Origin: Oscillospiraceae bacterium
Lineage (GTDB): Bacteria > Bacillota > Clostridia > Oscillospirales > Oscillospiraceae
Assembly (NCBI GenBank): GCA_021771265.1
Contig: JAETPK010000008.1
Location: 1 to 47,011, forward strand
Direction: 5' to 3'
Length of the DNA: 47,011 nt
How positions within the stretch are numbered: position 1 is the first letter of the stretch; each line of letters starts with the position of its first letter. Under the pieces are notes generated by a model. It did no database searches and had not been told where the DNA came from. It worked only from the letters and a program-made list of their open reading frames with translations. Shown one piece after another: positions 1 through 7,798 of this stretch. The position numbers and the translations under genes were made by a program.

Positions 1-536
1 GTCCAGACACGGCCCACGGGGTTGTGGGGGTTGCAGAGGATGAAGTATTTGGCGCCCCTGGCCTTTTCCTCAAAATCCGCGTAGTCCATGGTGTAATAAC
101 CGTTTTCATCCCGCTTCAGGGGGCTGACCACCAGCTCCCGGCCGGTGTTGTGCACCACGTCGGCGAAGGGGTGATACACCGGCTGCTGGATGAGGACCTT
201 GTCGCCGGGCTGGGTGAACATGGTCAGGATCATTCGCATGCCGGGCACCACGCCGGGGGCAAAGGCCATCTTCTCAATCTCCGGCCGCCAGCCGTTGCGC
301 TTTTCCTGCCAGGCGGCAATGGCCTCGAAATACTTGGGGGTCCGCCAGGTGTAGCCGAAGATGCCCTGGTCGGCACGCTGCTTGATGGCCTCCACGATGC
401 AGGGGGCGGTGCGGAAGTCCATATCCGCGATCCACAGGGGGATCACGTTGTTGGTGCCATAGTGGAGTTCCGATTCCTCAAACTTGGCGGCGTAGTTTTG
501 AGAACGGTCCACGATCTCGTCAAAATTGTACGTCAT
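1..536 (-). CDS. PatB/MalY-family PLP-dependent aminotransferase/C-S lyase, N-terminal part
   Basis: The frame starts at an ATG preceded by AGGAGG at a good distance and runs off the left edge, so only about 178 N-terminal residues are visible; the family is usually about 390. Visible family landmarks are IPLWIADMDF near the start, the GYTWRTPKYFEAIAAW segment and LCNPHNPVGRVW at the edge, the fold-type I PLP motif that contacts the cofactor ring. The PLP lysine lies outside the window. Members are cytoplasmic and either cleave cystathionine/cysteine C-S bonds or transaminate; the sequence does not decide which. It is transcribed from a sigma-54 promoter 45 bases upstream and is flanked by a PrpR-type activator, which suggests inducible catabolic use rather than housekeeping methionine synthesis (inference). 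Confidence 0.85.
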   Translation of the reverse strand, partial: MTYNFDEIVDRSQNYAAKFEESELHYGTNNVIPLWIADMDFRTAPCIVEAIKQRADQGIFGYTWRTPKYFEAIAAWQEKRNGWRPEIEKMAFAPGVVPGMRMILTMFTQPGDKVLIQQPVYHPFADVVHNTGRELVVSPLKRDENGYYTMDYADFEEKARGAKYFILCNPHNPVGRVW

Positions 537-580
537 ATGCTGTTTCCTCCTTTTGCTTTTGTTCGACTGCTGGAATATAT

Positions 581-596
581 AGCAAATTATGTGCCA
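581..596 (-). promoter_or_regulatory. sigma-54 (-24/-12) promoter of the PatB/MalY-type gene
   Basis: Read on the minus strand this is TGGCAC-ATAAT-TTGCT, which matches the sigma-54 consensus TGGCAC-N5-TTGCW at every defined base. It ends about 45 bases before the start codon. The nearest sigma-54 activator gene is directly upstream. A repeated TTGGACA lies 31 and 63 bases further upstream (627-633 and 659-665 on the plus strand). Confidence 0.85.
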
Positions 597-708
597 TTTG
601 GGGGCCTGGGCGGTTTTTTCGTGAGGTTGGACAAGTTTTCAGAGAGCTATTTCACAAATTGGACAGAAAAAGAGGAAAATTTTGCCGGAACATCGTGAGC
701 AAGGTCGA

Positions 709-747
709 AAATAACTGGGTAAAGATATTATCTTTACCCAGTTATTT
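709..747 (-). terminator. perfect 39-base palindrome at the 3' end of the sigma-54 activator gene
   Basis: The 19-base arms 709-727 and 729-747 are exact reverse complements around one base, so the RNA would fold into a long AT-rich hairpin. On the minus strand the 3' arm ends ATTTTCG, a short U-tract. The right arm includes the activator stop codon. It probably terminates that gene. It also lies 113-151 bases upstream of the -24 element of the next promoter, where an enhancer-binding protein site would be expected, so a double role is possible. Confidence 0.6.
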
Positions 748-2823
748 AACGGCATTTGGTGAAAGTTCCTGATACAACGCAAGGCCCTTTTGCGTCAGAC
801 GGCTGCCGCCCCGGCCTCGGGAGACGGAAACCAGACCCAAACGGTGCAGGACCAGCAAAACATCCCGTATCTCCTGCTCCGTGGCGGGGATGTGCTGACG
901 CCGGGCCTCCAGAAGCAGGGCGCCCCGACCGATGCCCCGGTCCACGCCGCCCATGGTGCGCACCAAAAAGCAGAACAGCTCCTCCCGTCCGTGGGCCGCC
1001 TGCCGGAACTCCCGTCCGGCGGCGCTTGGCTGGGGGACAGCCGCCGGAGGGGCTGGGTCTGCCGCCGCCTCCGCCCGGAGATAGGGAGGCAGGTCCTCCG
1101 CCTCCACGAGTTCCTTTCCCAGCATGGAGAGGTACTCCACAAGATTCGCCAACTCCCGGACATTGCCGTCCCAGCCATAGGCCCGCAGCACCGCCTGGGC
1201 GGAGGGGGCAAAGGTGAAGTGGTTGTTGCTTCGGGCCATCAGATGCTCGGCGATGAGAAACAGATCCTCGCCCCGGTCCCGGAGGGGCGGAATGGAGATG
1301 GGCAGAGTGTTCAGGCGGTAGTACAGGTCCTTGCGGAAGGTGCCCTGCCGCACCCGCTCTAAAATATCCTCGTTGGAGGCGGCAATGATCCGCACGTCCG
1401 TGGGGATGATGCGGCTGCCGCCCACCCGCATGAATTCCTTTTCCTGCAATACCCGCAGCAGCTTGATCTGCAGGGGCTGGCTCATGCCCTCGATCTCGTC
1501 CAGAAACAGCGTGCCCCGGTGGGCGAATTCAAAAAGCCCCAGCTTGCCGCCCTTTTTGGCGCCGGTAAAGGCACCCTCGTCATAGCCGAACAGCTCGCTT
1601 TCCAGCAGGGGGTCCGACAGGGCGGCGCAGTTGATAGCCACAAAGGGCATGTTCCGGCGGGGGGAGGCGTTGTGGATAGAGTGAGCGAACAGCTCCTTGC
1701 CGGTGCCGCTTTCCCCGGTCAGCAGGATGGAGGAATCGGTGGCGGCCATTTTGGCGGCGATCTGCTTGGTGCGCAGCATGATGTCGCTTTGACCAATAAT
1801 GTCATCGAACACATACTTGGACTGATAGCCCCGGTGGTACATTTGCAGGCGGAACTGGTGCTGGCGCTCCTCCTCCTCGGTAAAGCGCTGCAGCAGCAAA
1901 AAGCAGCCAATGTACTCGCCCTGCCAGTCCACCGGCGCGGTGGAGAGGCTGAGATAGGTGTCCTTCAGCTGAATGAGCCGGGAGGCCTTTTGTCTCCGGT
2001 CGTTTTCCGTCAGCTGCCGGGCAAGGTCCCGGCAGGCCAGGGGCAGCGGCTGGCCAATGGCCTCCTTCCGCCGCAGGCCCAGCATGTTTTCCGCCAGATC
2101 ATTCAGGGCAAAGATGCGGCTGTCCACATCCACACCTAAAATGCCGGTCTCCAGGGCGCCCATCAGAATGTCCAGGTAGGATTCCGATTTCAGGTTGGCG
2201 CTCCACAGAGAGGCCAGACTCTGTCCCTGGTCCGCCAGAGAATCGGCATAGGCGCGGAATTCGGCACTTTTGGGGAACCAGGTGAAGCCCAGCTTCAGGG
2301 CGATCTCCAACAGCGTGTCCGCCGTAAAGACGCGGGGGCCCAGGTCGATCACCCGCAGCGCGGTGGGTGGAACGTACCGGGCCTCTCCCGGTGTGATGGC
2401 AAGGGCGACATCCGGCGGATAGCTGGAGCCGGGATATACCGGCGTGAATTCGATTTGGGTGACGCCCAGCCGGTTCAATTCCGAAATGCTCTCGTATGCC
2501 ATTTGTACGCTGAGATTCACCAGCATGGCCCGGGTGCCCCGGGGCATCTGCCGCAGCGCCTCGATCTCCTTTTTAAAGTAGGTGACGGAGGGGGAGATGA
2601 CCCGACCCTCTCCGGGGATCAGCCCCATGATCTGGGTGAAGGCATCGGAGGAGGTGGCGGCCGCGATATACAGGTCCGCGTCCGTGGGCATAGATGGAAA
2701 ATCGCCCGCTTCCACGCTGAAGCACTCCAGCGTGATGCTGGAGCCGAAAAACTGGTGGAGCCGCTGCGCATAGACAGGGCAGGTGGATGCGGCCTGGGTG
2801 ATCAAAACGAGTTTTTTCGTCAT
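742..2823 (-). CDS. PrpR-type sigma-54-dependent transcriptional activator
   Basis: This 693-residue bacterial enhancer-binding protein has a PrpR_N-like sensor (about 1-190), a PAS-like segment (about 210-320) and a complete AAA+ domain. Walker A GESGTGKE is at 370-377, the sigma-54 contact loop GAFTGA is at 417-422, and Walker B LFLDEIE follows. The ATG at 2823 is chosen over an upstream in-frame start because AAAGGAG stands just before it. The C-terminus does not resemble the usual Fis-type helix-turn-helix. It ends in a roughly 75-residue segment with [20 protein letters not shown], which looks like a winged helix. It sits between two units with sigma-54 promoters and probably activates both. 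PrpR_N domains bind small metabolites, but the ligand here is unknown. Confidence 0.92.
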   Translation of the reverse strand: MTKKLVLITQAASTCPVYAQRLHQFFGSSITLECFSVEAGDFPSMPTDADLYIAAATSSDAFTQIMGLIPGEGRVISPSVTYFKKEIEALRQMPRGTRAMLVNLSVQMAYESISELNRLGVTQIEFTPVYPGSSYPPDVALAITPGEARYVPPTALRVIDLGPRVFTADTLLEIALKLGFTWFPKSAEFRAYADSLADQGQSLASLWSANLKSESYLDILMGALETGILGVDVDSRIFALNDLAENMLGLRRKEAIGQPLPLACRDLARQLTENDRRQKASRLIQLKDTYLSLSTAPVDWQGEYIGCFLLLQRFTEEEERQHQFRLQMYHRGYQSKYVFDDIIGQSDIMLRTKQIAAKMAATDSSILLTGESGTGKELFAHSIHNASPRRNMPFVAINCAALSDPLLESELFGYDEGAFTGAKKGGKLGLFEFAHRGTLFLDEIEGMSQPLQIKLLRVLQEKEFMRVGGSRIIPTDVRIIAASNEDILERVRQGTFRKDLYYRLNTLPISIPPLRDRGEDLFLIAEHLMARSNNHFTFAPSAQAVLRAYGWDGNVRELANLVEYLSMLGKELVEAEDLPPYLRAEAAADPAPPAAVPQPSAAGREFRQAAHGREELFCFLVRTMGGVDRGIGRGALLLEARRQHIPATEQEIRDVLLVLHRLGLVSVSRGRGGSRLTQKGLALYQELSPNAVK

Positions 2824-2854
2824 GCCCGTTCTCCTTTGCAAGCTGATGATACTC

Positions 2855-2883
2855 ATTATATCAATGTCCCTGACAGGACGCAA
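2855..2883 (-). promoter_or_regulatory. sigma-70-type promoter of the sigma-54 activator gene
   Basis: On the minus strand: -35 TTGCGT, 17-base spacer, -10 TATAAT (2855-2860). The start codon follows about 32 bases downstream. This suggests the activator itself is made from a housekeeping promoter. Confidence 0.65.
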
Positions 2884-2942
2884 GAAAAGCGTGACTGGCA
2901 GAGGACCCGCGCTGAAAAATGACGGGCGGCTTCACCCACAGC

Positions 2943-2981
2943 GCAGAGGACCGGACTTCTTTGAGAAGTCCGGTCCTCTGC
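2943..2981. terminator. 18-bp perfect hairpin between the lyase and activator genes
   Basis: Arms 2943-2960 and 2964-2981 are exact reverse complements with a 3-base loop. There is no U-tract on either side, so termination would be inefficient or the hairpin may protect the mRNA end. It separates the CoA-transferase/lyase unit from the activator gene. Confidence 0.55.
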
Positions 2982-3026
2982 ATATAAGAAGAGAGAGGGG
3001 GGGAGAAAAGCAAAAGAATGGAAGGC

Positions 3027-3935
3027 TCAGGCCTTGCAGGGGGTCTCAGCTTCGATATGGATGTGGTGACCGCTGTAATTGCCGGCGATGACCTTGGCCT
3101 GGGATTTGGCGGCGGCCAGGAGCTTGGAGAAGCTGATGCCGGTGTCATAGCCCATTTCGTTGAACATCCACACGGCATCCTCCGTGGAGAGGTTGCCGGA
3201 GGCGCCGGGAGCGAAGGGGCAGCCGCCCAGGCCGCCCAGCGCGGCCTGGATCTTGGTGACGCCGCACTCCATGGCGGCCAGGCTGTTGGCCATGCCGAGA
3301 CCGCGGGTATCGTGGAAGTGGACCATCAGGTCCAGGCCGGGATAAGCGGCCTTCACGGCGGAGATGACGGCCTTCACCTGGGCGGGATCGGCGACGCCGA
3401 TGGTGTCGCACAGGCAGCAGGTGGTCATGCCGGCGTCCACGTAATCCTTCAAGAACGCCACCACGGCGGCGGGGTCCTCATACTTGCCCTCAAAGGGGCA
3501 GCCAAAGGTGGTGGCCAGGTCCACGATGATATCCAGGTCGGGATAAGCGGCCCGGATCTCCTTGTAGGCCTCCAGAGACTGCTCATGGGTGCGGTTGATG
3601 TTGGCCTTGTTGTGGCTCACGCTGAGGGACACCACATAGCACACCTTCCGCAGGCCCAGCTCATAGGCATTCTGGGCGCCCCGCAGGTTGGGCACCAGGG
3701 CGAACAGGTCCACGTCGGGATACTTTTCCAGCACCGCCTTGGTCACGTCCTTGGCGTCCGCCAGCTGGGGGATGGCCTTGGGACTGACGAAGGAGGTGTA
3801 CTCCATATGCTTCACGCCGGAGGCCACCAGATCGTCGATGACCTGAAGCTTCTGCTCAGTGGTGATCTGCGCGCATTTGACGCTCTGGAAGCCATCCCGG
3901 GGGCCGACTTCGATGATCTCGATCTGCTTGCTCAT
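3027..3935 (-). CDS. hydroxymethylglutaryl-CoA lyase family protein
   Basis: The 302-residue TIM-barrel protein is full length for bacterial HMG-CoA lyases. It starts with EVGPRDGFQS, the substrate/metal-binding motif, has the HFHDTRG metal-histidine motif, and carries the family signature GLGGCPFAPGASGN with the active-site cysteine. Members cleave 3-hydroxy-3-methylglutaryl-CoA or related 3-hydroxyacyl-CoA thioesters to acetyl-CoA (or another acyl-CoA) plus a keto acid. The gene is 20 bases downstream of a class III CoA-transferase. The likely logic is that the transferase makes the CoA thioester and this enzyme cleaves it (inference). The true substrate cannot be read from the sequence; HMG-CoA or a citramalyl-CoA-like compound are possibilities. 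Confidence 0.9.
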   Translation of the reverse strand: MSKQIEIIEVGPRDGFQSVKCAQITTEQKLQVIDDLVASGVKHMEYTSFVSPKAIPQLADAKDVTKAVLEKYPDVDLFALVPNLRGAQNAYELGLRKVCYVVSLSVSHNKANINRTHEQSLEAYKEIRAAYPDLDIIVDLATTFGCPFEGKYEDPAAVVAFLKDYVDAGMTTCCLCDTIGVADPAQVKAVISAVKAAYPGLDLMVHFHDTRGLGMANSLAAMECGVTKIQAALGGLGGCPFAPGASGNLSTEDAVWMFNEMGYDTGISFSKLLAAAKSQAKVIAGNYSGHHIHIEAETPCKA

Positions 3936-3955
3936 GATCTACACGGCCTCCTTGC

Positions 3956-5155
3956 TCAGATAACGCCCTTTTTCTTCAGCTCGGCCAACTTGGCCTCGTC
4001 GAGACCCAGCATCTGGCCGTAGACGGCCGCGTTGTCCTCGCCCAGCAGGGGGGCAGGCTTCCGGGGCTGAGAGCTGGTGCGGGTCAGGTGCTGCGGAATG
4101 GCGGTGATGGCCAGCTCGCCGATACCGGGCTGGTCGATGGTGGGGAACATGCCGCGGGCACCGGCGATCTGGGGGTCCACCACCAGACGGTCGATGGTGT
4201 TCACGGGGCAGGCGGGGCAGCCGCCGTCGTTGAGCAGCTTGTCAACCTCGTCGATGGTGTGCTGCTGGGTCCAGGGCACGATCTCGTCCCGCAGGGCGTC
4301 GTGGTTGGCCACACGGTCCTTGACCTCCAGGAAGCGGGGATCGGTCTTCAATTCGGGACGGCCCATCACGTCGCACAGGATGCCGAAAAGCTTGTTGTTG
4401 CCGGCGGCAATGACCACGTCGCCGTCCTTGGTGGGGAAAGTATCGTACGGATAGGTGGATTCATAGCGGTTGCCGATGCGCTGGGGAATACGGCCGGTGG
4501 ACTGATAGATCATGGTAATGTTCTCCATGGCCGCCGCCACGGAATCCACCAGAGCTACATCCACCTTTTCGCCCAGGCCGGTCTTCTGCTTGTTCACCAG
4601 AGCGGCCAGAACGCCCACCGTCATGTTCAAAGCGCCCAGTACATCGCCCAGGGGAGTCCCGGAGCGGGTGGCGGGGCCGCCGGGCCAGCCGCTGGTGCTC
4701 ATGAGGCCGCCCATGGCCTGACCGACGATATCATAGCCGGCGCGCTTGCTCAGGGGGCCGGTGTGGCCGAAGCCGGAAACGGAGCCGTAGACGATGCCGG
4801 GGTTGACCTCCTTCAGAACATCATAGCCCAGACCCAGTTTTTCCATGGTGCCGGGGCGGTAGTTCTCCAGAACCACGTCGGCCTTCTTCACCAGCTCCTT
4901 GAAGATCTCCTTGCCCTCAGGCTCCTTCAGGTTCAGGGTGATGCCCACCTTACTGCGGTTGAAGTTGGTGTAATACACGCTGTTGCCGTTGATGAAGGGA
5001 CCCATTTTGCGGGTATCGTCGCCGCCCTTGGGGTTTTCAATTTTGATGACCGTGGCGCCCAGGTCAGCCATCAGGACCGCCGCATAGGGGCATGCCAGCA
5101 CGCGGCCCAGATCCAGAACGACAACGCCGTCCAGTAAGCCTTTTCCATTTTCCAT
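3956..5155 (-). CDS. CaiB/BaiF (class III) CoA-transferase
   Basis: The 399-residue protein has the family N-terminus LDGVVVLDLGRVLACPYAA, the ENPKGGDDTRKMGPF and LENYRPGTMEKLGLGYD segments, and GYDIVGQAMGG, whose Asp (about residue 142) matches the catalytic Asp of formyl-CoA transferase. Class III enzymes move CoA between carboxylic acids. The ATG at 5155 is chosen because AAAGAGG precedes it; an upstream in-frame extension has no ribosome site and would cover the promoter. First gene of a two-gene unit with the HMG-CoA-lyase-like enzyme, expressed from a sigma-54 promoter 71 bases upstream. The substrate is unknown. Confidence 0.9.
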   Translation of the reverse strand: MENGKGLLDGVVVLDLGRVLACPYAAVLMADLGATVIKIENPKGGDDTRKMGPFINGNSVYYTNFNRSKVGITLNLKEPEGKEIFKELVKKADVVLENYRPGTMEKLGLGYDVLKEVNPGIVYGSVSGFGHTGPLSKRAGYDIVGQAMGGLMSTSGWPGGPATRSGTPLGDVLGALNMTVGVLAALVNKQKTGLGEKVDVALVDSVAAAMENITMIYQSTGRIPQRIGNRYESTYPYDTFPTKDGDVVIAAGNNKLFGILCDVMGRPELKTDPRFLEVKDRVANHDALRDEIVPWTQQHTIDEVDKLLNDGGCPACPVNTIDRLVVDPQIAGARGMFPTIDQPGIGELAITAIPQHLTRTSSQPRKPAPLLGEDNAAVYGQMLGLDEAKLAELKKKGVI

Positions 5156-5225
5156 AATATGACCCTCTTTCAAAAACCTTTTTGTAAAAATCATCAATGG
5201 GGAAAGTGCGTTTGCCAAGTTATTA

Positions 5226-5241
5226 AGCAAGAAATATGCCA
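5226..5241 (-). promoter_or_regulatory. sigma-54 promoter of the CoA-transferase/lyase operon
   Basis: On the minus strand: TGGCAT-ATTTC-TTGCT, one base from the ideal -24 hexamer and with the correct GG-to-GC spacing. No good sigma-70 elements were seen in the same interval. It supports control by the PrpR-type activator encoded just downstream. Confidence 0.78.
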
Positions 5242-5301
5242 ACTGTGCGGACGCTGGATTTTCCGCAAAGACGGGGAGAAACAGCGGCAAAGCCTCCGGT
5301 A

Positions 5302-5347
5302 CGTATCAAAAAACGTTAAAATGTGATACGGTGCGACGTTGCACCGT
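5302..5347. promoter_or_regulatory. two overlapping dyads, candidate activator or repressor sites
   Basis: CGTATCA (5302-5308) and TGATACG (5324-5330) form an inverted repeat with 15 bases between. ACGGTGC (5328-5334) and GCACCGT (5341-5347) form a second one that shares three bases with it. They lie 61-106 bases upstream of the -24 element of the minus-strand sigma-54 promoter, a usual distance for an enhancer-binding protein, and 23 bases before the plus-strand -35 of the MoxR gene. Confidence 0.4.
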
Positions 5348-5369
5348 GAAACACCCCGCGAAGGCGGGA

Positions 5370-5398
5370 TTGTATTCCGGAGGCCGCTTTGCTATAAT
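5370..5398 (+). promoter_or_regulatory. sigma-70-type promoter of the MoxR/VWA operon
   Basis: TTGTAT (5370-5375), a 17-base spacer and a perfect TATAAT (5393-5398), 55 bases before the MoxR start codon. Confidence 0.75.
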
Positions 5399-5453
5399 GC
5401 TGGGATAAGGCTCCGGGCACGGGGCGAATCTGGACAGATCGAGGAGATCCATT

Positions 5454-6266
5454 ATGAACGCGACATTTACGGGAACCAGCCGGTACGTGGCGTCTGACGA
5501 GCTGATGACGGCTGTCAACATTGCCGTGACGCTGCAAAAGCCCCTGCTCATCAAGGGCGAGCCCGGCACCGGCAAGACCATGCTGGCCCAGGCGGTGGCG
5601 GACGCCCTTGGAAAGCAGCTCATCATCTGGAACGTGAAATCCACCACCAAGGCCCAGGACGGCCTGTATGTTTACGACGTGGTCCAGCGGCTGTACGACA
5701 GCCAGTTCGGCACCCACGGCGTGGATGACATTGCCCATTACATCAAGCTGGGCAAGCTGGGTGAGGCCTTTCAAGCGGAGGAGCAGGTGGTGCTGCTCAT
5801 CGACGAGATCGACAAGGCGGACCTGGAATTCCCCAATGACCTTCTGTGGGAGCTGGATCAGATGGAGTTCCACATCCCGGAGACGGGAGAGACGGTAAAG
5901 GCCAAGCAGCGGCCCATCGTCATCATCACTTCCAACGCGGAAAAGGAACTGCCGGATGCCTTTTTGCGCCGCTGCATCTTCCACTATATCGAGTTTCCCG
6001 ACCAGGAGCAGATGGAGCGGATCCTCCGGGTCCACTTCGGCGATCTGGAGAGCGAGCTGGTGGCCCAGGCCCTGGCGGGTTTTTACTGGGTGCGGCAGCT
6101 GCGGGACATTGAGAAAAGGCCCAGCACCTCCGAGCTGGTGGACTGGCTGCGGGCCCTGGTGGCCGGCGGCGTGGCCCCTGAGCGCATTCAAAAGGAGATC
6201 CCCTTTGCCGGCGTGCTGCTGAAAAAGGACAAGGACCTGAACACTCTGCGCAAGGCCCTGCGGTAA
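5454..6266 (+). CDS. MoxR-family AAA+ ATPase
   Basis: This compact 270-residue AAA+ protein has Walker A GEPGTGKT at 35-42, Walker B LLIDEID at about 114-120, sensor 1 in IVIITSNAEKELPDAFLRR and a short helical lid. MoxR ATPases act as chaperones for partner proteins carrying a von Willebrand A domain and help insert metal or assemble complexes. The partner is probably the next gene, 6 bases downstream, which has a VWA domain. No target enzyme lies beside the pair. The start is preceded by GAGGAG. Cytoplasmic. Confidence 0.9.
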   Translation: MNATFTGTSRYVASDELMTAVNIAVTLQKPLLIKGEPGTGKTMLAQAVADALGKQLIIWNVKSTTKAQDGLYVYDVVQRLYDSQFGTHGVDDIAHYIKLGKLGEAFQAEEQVVLLIDEIDKADLEFPNDLLWELDQMEFHIPETGETVKAKQRPIVIITSNAEKELPDAFLRRCIFHYIEFPDQEQMERILRVHFGDLESELVAQALAGFYWVRQLRDIEKRPSTSELVDWLRALVAGGVAPERIQKEIPFAGVLLKKDKDLNTLRKALR

Positions 6267-6272
6267 ACGGCT

Positions 6273-7475
6273 ATGTTCACGGGATTTTTCTATTTGCTGC
6301 GGAGCCGGGGGCTGGATGTGTCCCTCAACGAGTGGCTGACGCTGCTGGAGGGCTGCGCCCGGGGCCTGCACCGCTCCAGCCTCACAGGCTTTTACCAGCT
6401 GTGCCGGGCGGTGCTGGTGAAAAGCGAGGCGGACTATGACCGCTTTGACCAGGTGTTTTTGGAGTATTTCAGGGACGTGCCCTGGGAGGGAGAGCTGCCG
6501 GAAGAGCTGCTGGACTGGCTGGACCACCCGGCGGAGGACCTGGGCCGCACGCTGGAGGAGCTGAAAGCCATGGGCGTGCCGGACCAGACTCTGGAGGAGC
6601 TTTTGAAGCTGCTGGAGGAGCGGCTGCGGGAGCAGACGGAGGAGCACAACGGCGGCAGCTATTGGGTGGGCACCCAGGGCCGCTCCGCCTTCGGCAACAG
6701 TGGCTGGCATCCCGGCGGCATCCGCATCGGCGGGGAGAGCCGCCACCGCACCGCCCTGCTGGTGGCGGGGGAGCGGAAATTCCGGGACTTCCGCAGGGAC
6801 AACACCCTGGACACCCGCCAGTTCCAGATGGCCTTCCGTCTGCTGCGTCAGATGTCCCGGCAGACGAACAGCCGGGAAAGGGTGGTGGACGTGGACGGCA
6901 CGGTCCGGGCCACCTGCGATAACGGCGGCACACTGTCCGTCCGCTATGGGACGCCCCGGAAAAACGCGGTGAAGGTGCTGCTGCTCATGGATTCCGGCGG
7001 GTCCATGGAATATTACGCGGGACTGTGTTCCATGCTGTTCCAGGCGGCCACCAGGTCCAACCATTTCAAGGAGCTGCACACCTACTACTTTCACAACTGC
7101 GTTTACGAGGAGCTGTACACCAAGCCCACGCTGTTCTGGGGCGGCGGCGCGTCCGTGCCCCTGGACTGGGTGCTGCAAAATTATGACGGCAGCTACAAGG
7201 TCATCCTGGTGGGCGACGCCGCCATGCACCCCTATGAGCTGACGGAGCCCCGGTATGACTGGAGCCGGCGGGAGTACGGGCCGTCGGGCCTTGCCTGCCT
7301 GGAGCGGCTGCAAAAACGGTATCCCTATCTCATCTGGCTGAATCCGGAGCCTATGCCGGACAAGCCGGATTACTGGAGCCAGACCCACTGGAAGCTGGGG
7401 CGGATGCTTCCGATGTATGACCTGTCCGCCCAGGGGCTGGAGGCGGGGATGCGGCGTTTGATGGCGCGGCGCTGA
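6273..7475 (+). CDS. VWA domain (CoxE-like) protein, partner of the MoxR ATPase
   Basis: The 400-residue protein has an N-terminal helical region with many acidic residues (EELLDWLDHPAEDLGRTLEEL) and a central segment rich in Gly and His. The C-terminal VWA domain starts at KVLLLMDSGGSM, with the MIDAS aspartate at about residue 240. The motif reads DxGGS rather than the textbook DxSxS. It follows the MoxR gene by 6 bases with no strong ribosome site of its own, so translational coupling is likely. Such proteins usually work with MoxR in cofactor insertion or complex assembly; the client is unknown here. A strong terminator follows, so the unit is just these two genes. Confidence 0.85.
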   Translation: MFTGFFYLLRSRGLDVSLNEWLTLLEGCARGLHRSSLTGFYQLCRAVLVKSEADYDRFDQVFLEYFRDVPWEGELPEELLDWLDHPAEDLGRTLEELKAMGVPDQTLEELLKLLEERLREQTEEHNGGSYWVGTQGRSAFGNSGWHPGGIRIGGESRHRTALLVAGERKFRDFRRDNTLDTRQFQMAFRLLRQMSRQTNSRERVVDVDGTVRATCDNGGTLSVRYGTPRKNAVKVLLLMDSGGSMEYYAGLCSMLFQAATRSNHFKELHTYYFHNCVYEELYTKPTLFWGGGASVPLDWVLQNYDGSYKVILVGDAAMHPYELTEPRYDWSRREYGPSGLACLERLQKRYPYLIWLNPEPMPDKPDYWSQTHWKLGRMLPMYDLSAQGLEAGMRRLMARR

Positions 7476-7498
7476 GCGCGGCGGAAACACGCATTAAG

Positions 7499-7531
7499 AA
7501 AGGGAGGCGTCTGAGGACGCTTCCTTTTTTT
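7499..7531 (+). terminator. intrinsic terminator of the MoxR/VWA operon
   Basis: GGAGGCGTC (7503-7511) pairs with GACGCTTCC (7516-7524) around a TGAG loop, followed by a run of seven Ts. The rest of the 7532-7798 gap holds the next promoter and an AT-rich leader. Confidence 0.85.
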
Positions 7532-7628
7532 ACAAAAATGGCTATCTATCACATTCAAGTGTACGCCATACGCGCACTATTCGTCAAATGGCAGTATTCG
7601 CAGCGAGAACAATTGGAAGAAATGTGCA

Positions 7629-7657
7629 TTGTAATTCCGAAACACTAATTATATAAT
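7629..7657 (+). promoter_or_regulatory. sigma-70-type promoter of the threonine ammonia-lyase operon
   Basis: TTGTAA (7629-7634), a 17-base spacer and TATAAT (7652-7657). The leader to the start codon would be about 135 bases, AT-rich, with no recognisable riboswitch or terminator. Confidence 0.7.
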
Positions 7658-7798
7658 CTAAGCAGAAAATGAAACAGAAGCAAAACTAAAATTGTTTCCG
7701 CTAAAAGAACGAGCGCTTGAAAACACAAAGAATTTGTGCACGACAAGAAGAGAATTGTTCAAATAGCTGAAACAAAATTTTTTTGGGAGGTTTTTATC

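Noticed and set aside
5316-7490. 724-codon minus-strand frame opposite the MoxR/VWA genes
   Set aside because: It is the antisense shadow of two well-supported genes in GC-rich DNA, has no family motif, and is rich in His/Gln/Gly as such shadows are.
7591-7606. Possible sigma-54 promoter TGGCAGTATTCGCAGC upstream of ilvA
   Set aside because: The GG-to-GC spacing is two bases too short, and a good sigma-70 promoter follows.
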